From: Oscillospiraceae bacterium
GTDB taxonomy: Bacteria; Bacillota; Clostridia; Oscillospirales; Oscillospiraceae
Direction: 5' to 3'
Assembly: GCA_017420125.1 (NCBI GenBank)
Contig: JAFOJR010000196.1
Span: 1 to 25,677, forward strand
DNA length: 25,677 bases
Under the pieces are notes generated by a model, which was not told the origin of the DNA, did not search any database, and worked only from the letters and a program-made list of their open reading frames with translations. Positions 1-7,947 of the stretch are shown piece after piece. The first letter of the stretch is position 1. Every line of letters starts with the position of its first letter. Both the position numbers and the translations under genes were made by a program.

Positions 1-86
1 AAAGGAAGAAACAAAAGCAGAATCTGCCGCAGGCACCCAAACAAGAGGCATCGATCGTGGCAGCCAGGACGCCCCGGGGAGGCGGC

Positions 87-1754
87 ATGATGCCCGTAAT
101 GCCCAGACGCAAAAAGAAAAAAAGACTGATGAAATGGATAAAAATTATAATAGGAATTCTCATTGCTGCAGGGCTGGCCTTCCTGGTGCGCAGCTGCCTG
201 CTTCAGTCGAGACAGGCGGGCAAAGCGGACTATGAGACAGTGGAGGCTGCGCGGCGGGATATAACAGTGGAGCTTAGCGGGACAGGCAGCATTGCCGCAG
301 CAGAAGAGGCCGTGGTGATTCCTGCATTAGCCGGCGAGGTGCAGGAGGTGGCCTGCCAGGAGGGAGATGTGGTGCAGAAAGACGATGTACTGGTCTCACT
401 GGACCGGACAGATGCAGAATATGCAGTCAACCGGGCCCAACTGGCGCTGGACAATGCGAAGGATGCCTATAATCAATTGGTGAACAGCCAAAAAGACACC
501 ACGATTGTTTCCACAGCATCCGGCGTGATCGATACACTGTCCATTGGAAAAGGCGACAGTGTAACAGCGGGAGCGGTAGTTGCCACTGTGTCCGACCGTT
601 CCAACATGTTTTTGAAAATTCCCTTTTTCTCGGCGGACTGCGCCCGGATTTCCGTGGGCTCTGCCGCAGTGGTCACGTTAAACGATACCCTTGAAACCAT
701 TACGGGAACGGTGGATTCCATCAGCGCAGCAGATATCCCGGGCGTCGACGGGGCTATGGTGCGGGAAGTGATCATCCGGGTAGCCAACCCGGGAAATCTT
801 TCTCCGTCCACCTATGCCACCGCCATGATAGGGGATATTGCATGCAGCGGCAGCGGGACATTTACATACCAGACCCAGCAGAAAGCCGTTTTATCCAACG
901 GAAGCGGCGAAGTGAGCAAACTGATGGTGAAGGAAGGCAGCACCATCCAAGCGGGAGATGCCATCGCGGTGCTGTCCGTCCCCAATATGGACAGCCAGAT
1001 CCGCAGTGCCAAGCGGGCGATTGAAGATGCGCAGCTGACGCTGGAAAATGCCCAGAAGCAATTGGAGCATTTTACCATCAAAGCGCCTATTTCCGGCACG
1101 GTGGTAGAGAAAAAATGCGAAGTGGGCGATGTTTTGACAGCGGGAACCCCGATTTTTACCATCTACGATTTGTCCTATTTAACCTTTGATGTTCAAGTAG
1201 ATGAATTGGACATTCCCATGATAAAGGTAGGACAGGAGGTAAACATCACTGCAGATGCCCTGCCAAACGAGACGTTCCATGGCGTGGTGGAGAAGATCGG
1301 TATGGTGGGCTCTGCCGCTGCGGGGGTTACAACGTATCCTGTTACCGTCCGGATTCTTGGAGAAAACACAGGCTTGATGCATGGTATGAATGTGGATGCG
1401 GATATCTCCATTGGAACATATGAACAGGTTTTGACCGTGCCGGTGGATGCAGTAACCAGGGGCAACACCGTCTTGGTATCAAAACACAGTCCCAGCGCAC
1501 TGGCCGCAAAGGAAGATGCGAAAGAAGAACTGGAAGGATTTGTGCGGATTCCCATTCAGATCGGCGCAGCGAATGAGGATTATATCATCGTTACCCACGG
1601 TCTGCGGGAAGGCGATGTTTTGGCAGTGGTCAATCAGGAAGGCAGTTCCCTGTTCGATATGATGACCAGCGGCAGAGACAACGGCAACAGCAGAGACAGC
1701 GGAAGCAGCAGTGACAGCGGAAGCAGAGACAGCGGGAGCGGCGGAACGGAATAA
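87..1754 (+). CDS. HlyD/MacA-type efflux adaptor, membrane-anchored
   Basis: This is a membrane-anchored periplasmic-adaptor-type subunit of a MacAB-like ABC exporter. It would link the permease at 2501-3676 to substrate handling outside the membrane. A basic stretch (RRKKKK) is followed by one N-terminal membrane segment (IIIGILIAAGLAFLV). Next come a lipoyl/barrel-sandwich half-motif (EGDVVQKDDVLVSLD), a coiled-coil stretch, and a second set of the same elements (KEGSTIQAGDAIAVL, a coiled coil rich in A/Q/L/E, then KAPISGTVVEKKCEVGDVL). A beta-barrel/membrane-proximal domain and a Ser/Gly/Asp-rich tail close the protein. The start is uncertain. ATG 87 or 90 follows GGGGAGG at 76-82; a GTG at 57 follows GAGG at 45-48; and the frame stays open to the left edge, so the gene could begin outside the window. 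The next gene starts 15 nt after the stop. The family call is confident; the substrate is unknown. Confidence 0.85.
   Translation: MMPVMPRRKKKKRLMKWIKIIIGILIAAGLAFLVRSCLLQSRQAGKADYETVEAARRDITVELSGTGSIAAAEEAVVIPALAGEVQEVACQEGDVVQKDDVLVSLDRTDAEYAVNRAQLALDNAKDAYNQLVNSQKDTTIVSTASGVIDTLSIGKGDSVTAGAVVATVSDRSNMFLKIPFFSADCARISVGSAAVVTLNDTLETITGTVDSISAADIPGVDGAMVREVIIRVANPGNLSPSTYATAMIGDIACSGSGTFTYQTQQKAVLSNGSGEVSKLMVKEGSTIQAGDAIAVLSVPNMDSQIRSAKRAIEDAQLTLENAQKQLEHFTIKAPISGTVVEKKCEVGDVLTAGTPIFTIYDLSYLTFDVQVDELDIPMIKVGQEVNITADALPNETFHGVVEKIGMVGSAAAGVTTYPVTVRILGENTGLMHGMNVDADISIGTYEQVLTVPVDAVTRGNTVLVSKHSPSALAAKEDAKEELEGFVRIPIQIGAANEDYIIVTHGLREGDVLAVVNQEGSSLFDMMTSGRDNGNSRDSGSSSDSGSRDSGSGGTE
1671..1747 (+). 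repeat. Ser/Gly/Asp-rich low-complexity C-terminal repeat of the adaptor
   Basis: Degenerate AGAGACAGCGGAAGCAGC-like units encode the last ~25 residues of the adaptor (runs of RDSG, SDSG and SRDSGSGG). The tract is hydrophilic and probably disordered. Its nucleotide repetition makes it prone to length variation by slippage. It is a coding repeat, not a CRISPR array. Confidence 0.7.
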
Positions 1755-1769
1755 GGAAAGGCGGACAGG

Positions 1770-2504
1770 ATGATAGAGCTGCGCAATGTTTATAAAATTT
1801 ATCCCATGGGCGATACTGAAGTGCACGCGCTGGACGGCGTGAGTCTGCGGGTTGCAGCAGGAGAATTTGTAGCCATTGTGGGACGGTCGGGTTCCGGGAA
1901 GTCCACCTGCATGAACATTATCGGCTGTCTCGATGTGCCCACCGCAGGGCAGTATTTCCTGCAGGGAGTGGATGTATCCCGTATGGAGGAAAATGAGCTA
2001 GCTCTGGTGCGCAACCGAATGCTGGGATTTGTTTTCCAGCAGTACAACCTGATTCCCAACCTGAATATTTTGGAAAATGTAGAACTGCCCCTGCTGTATG
2101 CCGGGTATGGGTCCGCTGAACGCCACAAGGCAGCAAGGACGGCACTGAAACGGCTGGGGCTTGGAGATAAACTGCGCCACAGACCTGCTCAGCTTTCCGG
2201 CGGCCAGCAGCAGCGTGCGGCGATCGCCCGGGCTCTGGCAGGCAATCCGCCGATAATTCTGGCAGACGAACCAACCGGCGCGCTGGATTCCCGCACGGGC
2301 CGGGAAATGCTTCGCTATCTCCAGAGTCTGTATCAAGAAGGGCATACGGTGATTTTGATTACCCATGATAATACCATTGCCGCCATGGCGCAGCGCGTGG
2401 TGCGTCTGGAGGATGGGAAAATTGTCTATGACGGACCGGCAGACAGATACAGCGCCCTGGCCGTCTTCCTGGAAGACAGCGGGCCGGAGGAGGCGCAGCA
2501 ATGA
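1770..2504 (+). CDS. MacB-like ABC transporter ATP-binding protein
   Basis: This is the cytoplasmic ATPase that powers the MacAB-type exporter, 244 aa, the usual size for the LolD/MacB ATPase family. Visible motifs are Walker A GRSGSGKST (residues 38-46), the Q-loop in FVFQQYNLIPNL, the ABC signature LSGGQQQR, Walker B with D-loop IILADEPTGALD, and the switch His in LITHD. The Y-P-M-G-D-T-E-V-H-A-L-D-G-V start is typical of the antimicrobial-peptide/macrolide exporter branch. The ATG at 1770 follows AAAGGCGGACAGG. The stop overlaps the permease start by 4 nt (ATGA), so the two are translationally coupled. The role in export is known for the family; the exported compound cannot be read from the sequence. 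Confidence 0.93.
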   Translation: MIELRNVYKIYPMGDTEVHALDGVSLRVAAGEFVAIVGRSGSGKSTCMNIIGCLDVPTAGQYFLQGVDVSRMEENELALVRNRMLGFVFQQYNLIPNLNILENVELPLLYAGYGSAERHKAARTALKRLGLGDKLRHRPAQLSGGQQQRAAIARALAGNPPIILADEPTGALDSRTGREMLRYLQSLYQEGHTVILITHDNTIAAMAQRVVRLEDGKIVYDGPADRYSALAVFLEDSGPEEAQQ

Positions 2505-3676
2505 AGGTATGGCAATCGTTTTCTCTGGCGCTGAAAAGTCTTGCGCTGAGCAAAATGCGGGCGATTCTCACCATGCTGGGAATTATCATCGGCGTAGCAG
2601 CTGTGATTATTATCATCAGTCTGGGCGATGGAATCCAGGATTATGTCAATGAAAGCTTTCAGGGGATGGGGGCCAATCTGGTGGCCGTCACCATAAAAGG
2701 GCGCAATTCCAGCCGAAACATTGCAGAGGAAGACATGTATCATCTGGCGGCAGAGAATGCGGATTGTTTCAGCGGCGTCAGTCCGGCGGTTTCCGTCTAT
2801 GGGGCAACGGTGAAGGCCGGGAACCAGACCTTTGAAGATACCACGGTTACCGGCGTCAGCGAAACATACGGCGCCATCCGCAATGCAGTGGCGGAAACCG
2901 GCCGGTTTTTGCAGTATGTGGATGTAGCCCGCCAGCGAAAGGTGTGTGTGATCGGCACCTATCTGGAGCGGGAGCTGTTCAACGGAGACGCGCTGGGGAA
3001 GACACTGAAGATCAACGGGATGTCCTATCAGATTGTGGGAATACTGGAGGAAAAAGCAGGCTCCACCTCTTACGGAGACGACAACCAGGTATTGATTCCG
3101 TATCCCAACGCCATGAAAATAAACGGAAGCAGTCAAATTGACACGTATTATTTCAGCGCGGTGGAGGGGCAGTCGGCCCGTGCCAAACAGATGATTGAGA
3201 ATCGACTGTACCGAACGTATGAAGATTCCGATGCCTTTTTTGTGATGACGATGGATGAGGTGTTAAACACATATAATAAGATGGCGGGAACGATCCAGAC
3301 CGTATTGACGGCCATTGCTGCCATCTCTCTGCTGGTAGGGGGTATCGGCATTATGAATATCATGCTGGTTTCCGTTACAGAGCGAACCCGGGAAATCGGC
3401 ATTCGCAAAGCCGTAGGCGCCCGGCGGCGGGATATTATGGGACAGTTTGTCATCGAAGCGGCCACTACCAGCGCGGTAGGCGGCAGCATAGGGATCATCG
3501 TTGGGATCATTGGCTCTGTTTTGATCGGCAGTGCGTTTGATATTCAGGCCACTCCGTCAGTAAAAGCAGTTGCCATTTCTTTTGTGGTATCTGTGACCAT
3601 AGGAATTGTCTTTGGATTTTTACCGGCCAACAAGGCGGCGAAGCTCCATCCCATCGATGCGCTGCGGCATGAATAG
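2501..3676 (+). CDS. MacB/FtsX-family ABC transporter permease
   Basis: This is the integral membrane half of the MacAB-like exporter, 391 aa. It has the family layout: an N-terminal membrane helix (about residues 17-42, ILTMLGIIIGVAAVIIIIS), a large extracytoplasmic MacB_PCD domain (about 45-260), then three C-terminal helices typical of FtsX-type permeases. The conserved segment GGIGIMNIMLVSVTERTREI and the following GIRKAVGARRRDI are clear. The C-terminus FLPANKAAKLHPIDALRHE is the standard MacB-family ending. It overlaps the ATPase gene by 4 nt. Together with the adaptor it forms a complete Gram-positive MacAB-like set without an outer-membrane partner, as expected for Firmicutes. Confidence 0.92.
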   Translation: MKVWQSFSLALKSLALSKMRAILTMLGIIIGVAAVIIIISLGDGIQDYVNESFQGMGANLVAVTIKGRNSSRNIAEEDMYHLAAENADCFSGVSPAVSVYGATVKAGNQTFEDTTVTGVSETYGAIRNAVAETGRFLQYVDVARQRKVCVIGTYLERELFNGDALGKTLKINGMSYQIVGILEEKAGSTSYGDDNQVLIPYPNAMKINGSSQIDTYYFSAVEGQSARAKQMIENRLYRTYEDSDAFFVMTMDEVLNTYNKMAGTIQTVLTAIAAISLLVGGIGIMNIMLVSVTERTREIGIRKAVGARRRDIMGQFVIEAATTSAVGGSIGIIVGIIGSVLIGSAFDIQATPSVKAVAISFVVSVTIGIVFGFLPANKAAKLHPIDALRHE

Positions 3677-3765
3677 GGCGTGACTGGAAGCGTACCGGAT
3701 TTTATAACAGAGAAACGGCCTCTGAAGGCTGTATCCTCAGTATGACAGAGGCAGAAAGGCAAAAT

Positions 3766-3810
3766 AAAAGCCCTGGCGAGTACTTTTTCGCCAGGGCTTT
3801 TGTTGTTTTT
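3766..3810. terminator. Bidirectional intrinsic terminator between the permease and tetR
   Basis: A 14-bp perfect stem, AAAAGCCCTGGCGA (3766-3779) with TCGCCAGGGCTTTT (3788-3801), has an 8-nt loop and is followed by TGTTGTTTTT. The A-rich 5' flank gives a T-tract on the minus strand, so it can end both the MacAB operon and the convergent tetR transcript. A weaker hairpin, GCCTCTG/CAGAGGC at 3718-3752, lies just upstream. Confidence 0.9.
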
Positions 3811-4447
3811 ATGCTGTTTCACAGGACTCCTCTGTGACAGGGGGAACGGTTTCCGTATATTGCCAGGAAAGGTCAAATTCCCGGTCCAGCAGGGAACGTA
3901 CAATCTGGAGATTTTCTTCATTAAACTCCATTTCTTTATTGTCAAAAAAGAGAGCGGCACCGTAGATGATGGAACGCATGATGAATGTTTTCCAACGGCG
4001 TACGGAATCAGGCATATTCACTTCTGCACAGTAGCGGGAAACCAGATCGTAGGTTGCGACGCTGAGCTGCCCGCGGAGAAGACGGTATTTTTCGTCAAAA
4101 TTTTGATAATTCTGCATAATAATCCGCCGAAAATGAGGATATTCCGCTAAAAACCGGACGTAGTCCAGGCTGACTTCCAGAATCTGCTGCCGGGTGGAGC
4201 AATGGGCATACCGGGCAATGGTCTTATTTTGACGCTCATGGTAAATTTCATTGATATAACTGAAAATCTGGATGATAAAATCCTGTTTGTTTTCAAAGTG
4301 CTTGTATGGTGCGGAGCAAGAGACCCCGCATGTTTTGGCAATGCGTCGAATAGAAAAGTCTTCGAATCCATGCTGATCCAACTCCTCCAGGCCGGCTGAG
4401 ATCAGCTGCTGCCGCAATTGTGAAGCTCTTTTTCCTTTTGGTGCCAT
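3809..4447 (-). CDS. TetR/AcrR-family transcriptional regulator
   Basis: A 212-aa one-component repressor of TetR size. The N-terminus carries the canonical helix-turn-helix: ISAGLEELDQHGFEDFSIR leads into RRIAKTCGVSCSAPYKHFENK (about residues 16-55), where the GVS..A.Y.HF.NK pattern is the family signature. The rest is the variable ligand-binding and dimerisation domain. The gene runs divergently from the fatty acid synthesis operon and convergently to the MacAB operon. By position it most likely controls the former and itself, though control of the exporter is possible. Its ligand could be an acyl-CoA or acyl-ACP by analogy with TetR-type lipid regulators such as FasR and FadR; this is inference. 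The start at 4447 lies 11 nt from AGAGGA. Confidence 0.9.
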   Translation of the reverse strand: MAPKGKRASQLRQQLISAGLEELDQHGFEDFSIRRIAKTCGVSCSAPYKHFENKQDFIIQIFSYINEIYHERQNKTIARYAHCSTRQQILEVSLDYVRFLAEYPHFRRIIMQNYQNFDEKYRLLRGQLSVATYDLVSRYCAEVNMPDSVRRWKTFIMRSIIYGAALFFDNKEMEFNEENLQIVRSLLDREFDLSWQYTETVPPVTEESCETA

Positions 4448-4480
4448 AGCTTATCCATTCCTCTTTTCTTTGTTCCCTGT

Positions 4481-4509
4481 ATTGTAGAAAATTTTTCTGT
4501 ATTTGTCAA
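4481..4509 (-). promoter_or_regulatory. Promoter of the tetR gene
   Basis: Read on the minus strand: TTGACA (4509-4504), a 17-nt spacer, and TACAAT (4486-4481), close to the sigma-A consensus. The spacer holds the inverted repeat AGAAAATTTTTCT (4486-4498), a possible autoregulatory site. Confidence 0.75.
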
Positions 4510-4553
4510 TCAAGAAGGGGGAAGAAGGAAAGGCCGGGAAAAGCAGGAAACTA

Positions 4554-4582
4554 TTGACAGAGCAGGGAAAAAGAAGTAAACT
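4554..4582 (+). promoter_or_regulatory. Promoter of the fatty acid synthesis operon
   Basis: A perfect -35 TTGACA (4554-4559), exactly 17 nt, then -10 TAAACT (4577-4582). Transcription would start near 4589, about 73 nt upstream of acpP. It is the only strong promoter seen before the 13-gene operon. Confidence 0.8.
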
Positions 4583-4587
4583 GTAGC

Positions 4588-4624
4588 TGGTAATCAGTGA
4601 TAACCAATGATGATGAATGGTTAT
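4588..4624 (+). promoter_or_regulatory. Candidate operator: three TGGTwA half-sites in dyads at the fab transcription start
   Basis: TGGTAATCAGTGATAACCA (4588-4606) is an imperfect 19-bp palindrome. Its right half ATAACCA (4600-4606) also pairs with TGGTTAT (4618-4624) across 11 nt. This makes three regularly spaced half-sites immediately downstream of the -10 box, where a bound repressor would block initiation. It does not resemble the FapR or FabT operator motifs as I recall them. The divergent TetR protein is the natural candidate ligand. The dyads are seen; the function is inferred. Confidence 0.5.
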
Positions 4625-4661
4625 TAAGGATTATGATTTTTTATATGGAGGCGTTTTAAAA

Positions 4662-4886
4662 ATGATTTTTGAAGCCATTGCTGAATTGATTGCAGAAAGA
4701 AACGATTGTGACGTATCCGAAATTAAGATGGAAAGCAGCTTTAAGGATTTGGGAATTGACTCCCTGGACACCGTTGAAATGCTGATGAACCTGGAAGATA
4801 AGATCGGTCAGGAAATCGAGCTGGAAGAAAAGGTGGAAACAGTGGGCGACCTGGTGCGCTATATCGAAAAAAAGTGTAAGGATTGA
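4662..4886 (+). CDS. acpP: Acyl carrier protein
   Basis: This is the small acidic carrier that holds growing acyl chains on a 4'-phosphopantetheine arm during type II fatty acid synthesis. It has 74 aa, the standard ACP length. The attachment serine sits in the conserved DLGIDSLDTVEML. Helix 2/3 residues of the ED(K)IGQEIELEE type are present. I chose the ATG at 4662 because GGAGG (4647-4651) precedes it by 10 nt and it gives the family N-terminus MIFEAIAELIAER; an in-frame ATG at 4617 would add 15 unrelated residues and overlap the putative operator. First gene of the operon, 7 nt before fabK. Confidence 0.95.
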   Translation: MIFEAIAELIAERNDCDVSEIKMESSFKDLGIDSLDTVEMLMNLEDKIGQEIELEEKVETVGDLVRYIEKKCKD

Positions 4887-4893
4887 TGCAAAG

Positions 4894-5838
4894 ATGATTC
4901 CATCCAGATTATGTGATCTTCTGGGGATCCAATACCCCCTGTTCCAGGGCGGGATGGCTTGGATTGCAGATGGGAAGCTGGCCGCCGCTGTGTCCAATGG
5001 CGGAGGTCTGGGCGTCGTGGCTGCGGGGAATGCGCCCGGGGAATATGTGCGGGAACAGATCCGCATTGCCGCGTCTCTGACAGACAAGCCTTTTGGCGTG
5101 AATATCATGCTGATGAGTCCTTTTGCGGACGAGGTGGCCCGTATTGCCGCAGAAGAGCGCGTGGCGGTAGTGACCACCGGTGCAGGCAATCCGGCAAAAT
5201 ATATGGAAATGTGGCAGGGAGCAGACATCAAGGTGATCCCCGTGGTGGCTTCCGTGGCGATGGCCAAGCTGATGACCCGGGTGGGCGCGTCGGCGCTGAT
5301 TGCCGAAGGCGGCGAAAGCGGCGGCCATGTGGGCGAACTGACGACCATGGTGCTGGTGCCGCAGGTTTGTGACGTGACGGATCTGCCTGTTTTGGCGGCC
5401 GGCGGCATTGCGGACGGCCGGGGTGTTGCTGCGGCCTGGATGCTGGGTGCCTGTGGCGTGCAGATGGGAACCCGTTTTCTTTCTGCCTATGAATGCTCCA
5501 TTCACCCCACATACAAGGAAAAAATCTTAAAGGCGGGGGATCTTGCAACCATCGTTACGGGAAAGCGGCTGGGGCATCCGGTGCGGAGCCTGCGGACCCA
5601 ATTTGCAAGAGAATATATCAAAGCAGAATATTCTTCCATGCCGGACGACGAGTTGGAAGAATTGGGTACCGGCGCTTTGCGTCTTGCGGTTCAGGAGGGC
5701 GACCTGCAAAAAGGCTGTTTCCTCTCCGGCCAGATTGCTGCCATGGTCAAGCGTGAGCAGCCTGCGGCAGATATCATTCGAGAAGTGATGGAACAGGCGG
5801 AAACCATTTTGAAGGGAGCAAGCAAATGGGTCAAATAG
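4894..5838 (+). CDS. fabK: Enoyl-ACP reductase II (FMN-dependent)
   Basis: It catalyses the last reductive step of each elongation cycle, trans-2-enoyl-ACP to acyl-ACP, using NAD(P)H and FMN. The 314 aa match FabK of streptococci and clostridia (nitronate-monooxygenase-like TIM barrel). Signature stretches are CDLLGIQYPLFQGGMAWIA at the N-terminus, SNGGGLGVVAAG, the catalytic-region motif GGESGGHVGELTTM, and the flavin phosphate-binding LAAGGIADGRG and LGACGVQMGTRFL. FabK-type reductases are intrinsically resistant to triclosan, unlike FabI (family knowledge). The end overlaps fabD by 13 nt, which supports translational coupling. The only other candidate family is nitronate monooxygenase, which the operon context argues against. 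Confidence 0.94.
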   Translation: MIPSRLCDLLGIQYPLFQGGMAWIADGKLAAAVSNGGGLGVVAAGNAPGEYVREQIRIAASLTDKPFGVNIMLMSPFADEVARIAAEERVAVVTTGAGNPAKYMEMWQGADIKVIPVVASVAMAKLMTRVGASALIAEGGESGGHVGELTTMVLVPQVCDVTDLPVLAAGGIADGRGVAAAWMLGACGVQMGTRFLSAYECSIHPTYKEKILKAGDLATIVTGKRLGHPVRSLRTQFAREYIKAEYSSMPDDELEELGTGALRLAVQEGDLQKGCFLSGQIAAMVKREQPAADIIREVMEQAETILKGASKWVK

Positions 5839-6737
5839 CATTTGTCTTCTCAGGACAGGGGGCGCAATATCCCGGCATGGGGAAAGAACTGTTTGACGCT
5901 GTGCCGGAGGCAGAGAAGGTATTTCGCACCTTGGATGCCATTCGACCCGGTACGTTGGAGCAATGCTTTTCCGGCAGCGAGGAAACACTGCGCCAGACGG
6001 CCAATACCCAGCCCTGCATGTTTGCCATGGAGATGGCGGCGGCAGCGGCGCTGGAGGCTCGCGGTGTGCATTGTGACGCCGCCGCCGGATTTTCCCTGGG
6101 GGAAATCGCGGCTTTGACCTATACCGGCGCTGTCAGTCTGGAAGAAGGGTTTCGGCTGGTTTGCGCCAGAGGCCGACTGATGCAGGAAGACGCGGAAGCG
6201 AAAGAAAGCGGAATGGCCGCGGTTCTGAAGCTGACGCCGGAGCAGGTGGAGGCCCTGTGCAGCCAATACCCAAATGTGTATCCCGTGAATTACAACTGTC
6301 CCGGCCAGATTTCCGTAGCGGGCGGCCGGGAAGTTCTGAAGGACTTTCAAAAAGCAGTGAAAGAAGCCGGCGGCCGGGCCATTCCCCTGAAAGTGCAGGG
6401 GGGATTTCACTCGCCGTTTATGGCCGATGCGGCGCAGAAGTTCGCGGCACTGTTAGAGCCGGTGGTGTTCCAGACACCCCAGGTTCCTCTGTATTCCAAT
6501 TATACCGCTTTGCCTTATACGAATGATTTCCGTCAGCTTTTATCCCAGCAGATCGTGAACCCCGTGCGCTGGCAGGCCATTATAGAACATATGGCAGAGC
6601 AGGGGATTGACACGTTTGTGGAACTCGGTCCCGGGAAAACGCTGTGCGGTCTGATTGCGAAGACCTGTCCGCAGGCGCGGGTGTTCCACGTGGAAGATCT
6701 GGAAAGCCTGGAGGAAACCCGGAAGGGAGTGCAGTGA
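5826..6737 (+). CDS. fabD: Malonyl-CoA:ACP transacylase
   Basis: It transfers malonyl from CoA to AcpP to supply the two-carbon extender. The 303 aa are normal for FabD. The nucleophile is Ser90 in GFSLGEIAAL, the catalytic His is His195 in GGFHSPFM, and the N-terminal FVFSGQGAQYPGMG loop forms the oxyanion hole. The Q-I-V-N-P-V-R-W motif and the terminal ELGPGKTLCGL are also family hallmarks. ATG 5826 follows AGGGAG by a short spacer and lies inside the end of fabK. It is followed by fabG after a single base. Confidence 0.95.
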   Translation: MGQIAFVFSGQGAQYPGMGKELFDAVPEAEKVFRTLDAIRPGTLEQCFSGSEETLRQTANTQPCMFAMEMAAAAALEARGVHCDAAAGFSLGEIAALTYTGAVSLEEGFRLVCARGRLMQEDAEAKESGMAAVLKLTPEQVEALCSQYPNVYPVNYNCPGQISVAGGREVLKDFQKAVKEAGGRAIPLKVQGGFHSPFMADAAQKFAALLEPVVFQTPQVPLYSNYTALPYTNDFRQLLSQQIVNPVRWQAIIEHMAEQGIDTFVELGPGKTLCGLIAKTCPQARVFHVEDLESLEETRKGVQ

Positions 6738-6738
6738 T

Positions 6739-7479
6739 ATGGATATGGAAAAAAGAAGAGTAGCCGTGATCACCGGAGGCTCCCGGGGGATCGGCGCTGC
6801 CATTGCCCGGCAGCTGGCGAAGGACGGGATCGATGTGGCGCTGATTTGCTCTTCCAGCCGGGAAGCGGCGGAAGCAGTTTGCCAGGACTGCCGGGCCCTG
6901 GGGGTTCGCGCAGAAGCATACAGCTGTGATATCGGCGCATTTGCAGATGCCAAACAAGTGGTGAAGGAAATCAAAGAAGCCTTTGGTACAATTGATATTT
7001 TAATCAACAATGCCGGCATCAATCGGGATCAGTTGATTGCCATGATGAAAGAAGCAGATTTTGACGACGTGATCCGTACCAATTTAAAAGGCGCATTTCA
7101 TATGATTCGCCACTGCACTCCCATTTTTATCCGCAACCGGGGCGGGAAAATCGTAAACATCAGTTCGGTTGCCGGGCTGATGGGAAATGCGGGGCAAGCC
7201 AATTATGCTGCTTCCAAAGCAGGGCTGATTGGCCTTTCGAAATCCGTGGCGCGGGAACTGGCAGGAAAAAACGTGACCTGCAATGTTATTGCGCCAGGGT
7301 TTATTGCAACAGACATGACAAAAGAGTTTGACTCTGACAATCCTTTGGTGGCAAGCATCCCCCTGAAACGGATGGGACGGCCGGAGGATGTGGCGGCGGC
7401 AGTGGCGTTTCTGGTTTCTGCCGGCGGAGATTATATTACCGGAGAAGTGATCCGGGTGGACGGCGGCATCGCCATGTGA
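6739..7479 (+). CDS. fabG: 3-oxoacyl-ACP reductase
   Basis: A short-chain dehydrogenase that reduces 3-ketoacyl-ACP to 3-hydroxyacyl-ACP with NADPH. With the start at ATG 6739 it is 246 aa, the exact FabG size. The Rossmann motif TGGSRGIGAAIA, the NNAG motif (LINNAGINRDQ), and the catalytic residues Ser143 (NISSVAG), Tyr156 and Lys160 (YAASK) are all present with the right spacing. The open frame reaches back into fabD, but the SD GGAAGGG (6721-6727) and family length support 6739 (6745 is an alternative). The C-terminus GDYITGEVIRVDGGIAM is typical of FabG. Confidence 0.95.
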   Translation: MDMEKRRVAVITGGSRGIGAAIARQLAKDGIDVALICSSSREAAEAVCQDCRALGVRAEAYSCDIGAFADAKQVVKEIKEAFGTIDILINNAGINRDQLIAMMKEADFDDVIRTNLKGAFHMIRHCTPIFIRNRGGKIVNISSVAGLMGNAGQANYAASKAGLIGLSKSVARELAGKNVTCNVIAPGFIATDMTKEFDSDNPLVASIPLKRMGRPEDVAAAVAFLVSAGGDYITGEVIRVDGGIAM

Positions 7480-7506
7480 TAAAACGCAACAAACGAGGTG
7501 AACACA

Positions 7507-7947
7507 GTGGAAGAAAAGGAAATCCGCCGATATGCCCAGCTGATGAAGGAAATGGACTTGACCGGCTTGGAAATCAGCAAAGATGGCAGTGTTTTGCGGT
7601 TGGAACGTGCGCCTTCGACGGTTTCAGTGACGGAAAATACAGCAAGCCGGATGGCAGCGCAGCAGGCAAAGCAGGAAAAGACTCAGCGGACGGATCTCAC
7701 CGAGGTGTGTTCTCCGATGGTGGGTGTGTTTTATGCTGCGCCTTCGGAGCAGGCAGCGCCTTACGTGAAAGCGGGCGACAAAGTAAAGCGGGGCGATATC
7801 CTCTGCATTATAGAGGCGATGAAGCTGATGAATGAGATTTTGGCAGAGGAAGACGGGACCGTTGTGGAAGTCTGTGCCAAAAACCGGCAGATCGTGGACT
7901 TCGGCCATGTGCTGTTCCGGATTCAAAAGGAGCAGGAAACAGTATGA
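7507..7947 (+). CDS. accB: Biotin carboxyl carrier protein of acetyl-CoA carboxylase
   Basis: It carries the carboxybiotin that shuttles CO2 between AccC and the AccDA transferase. The N-terminal half is a short helix plus an alanine/glutamine-rich linker. The C-terminal biotinyl domain contains EAMKLMNEI with the biotinylated Lys106 and the closing VDFGHVLFRI. GTG 7507 is preferred because GAGGTGA (7495-7501) precedes it by 5 nt; a GTG at 7498 would overlap that site. This gives 146 aa. The accD start uses the same GAGGTGA-5 nt arrangement. The stop overlaps the fabZ ATG by 4 nt. Confidence 0.93.
   Translation: MEEKEIRRYAQLMKEMDLTGLEISKDGSVLRLERAPSTVSVTENTASRMAAQQAKQEKTQRTDLTEVCSPMVGVFYAAPSEQAAPYVKAGDKVKRGDILCIIEAMKLMNEILAEEDGTVVEVCAKNRQIVDFGHVLFRIQKEQETV

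Noticed and set aside
842..1024. Small plus-strand ORF inside the efflux adaptor
   Set aside because: It is out of frame within a well-supported gene and has no signal of its own.
4617..4661. Upstream ATG for acpP giving an 89-aa protein
   Set aside because: It has no SD, overlaps the predicted operator, and adds residues outside the ACP family, while ATG 4662 has GGAGG and gives the standard length.
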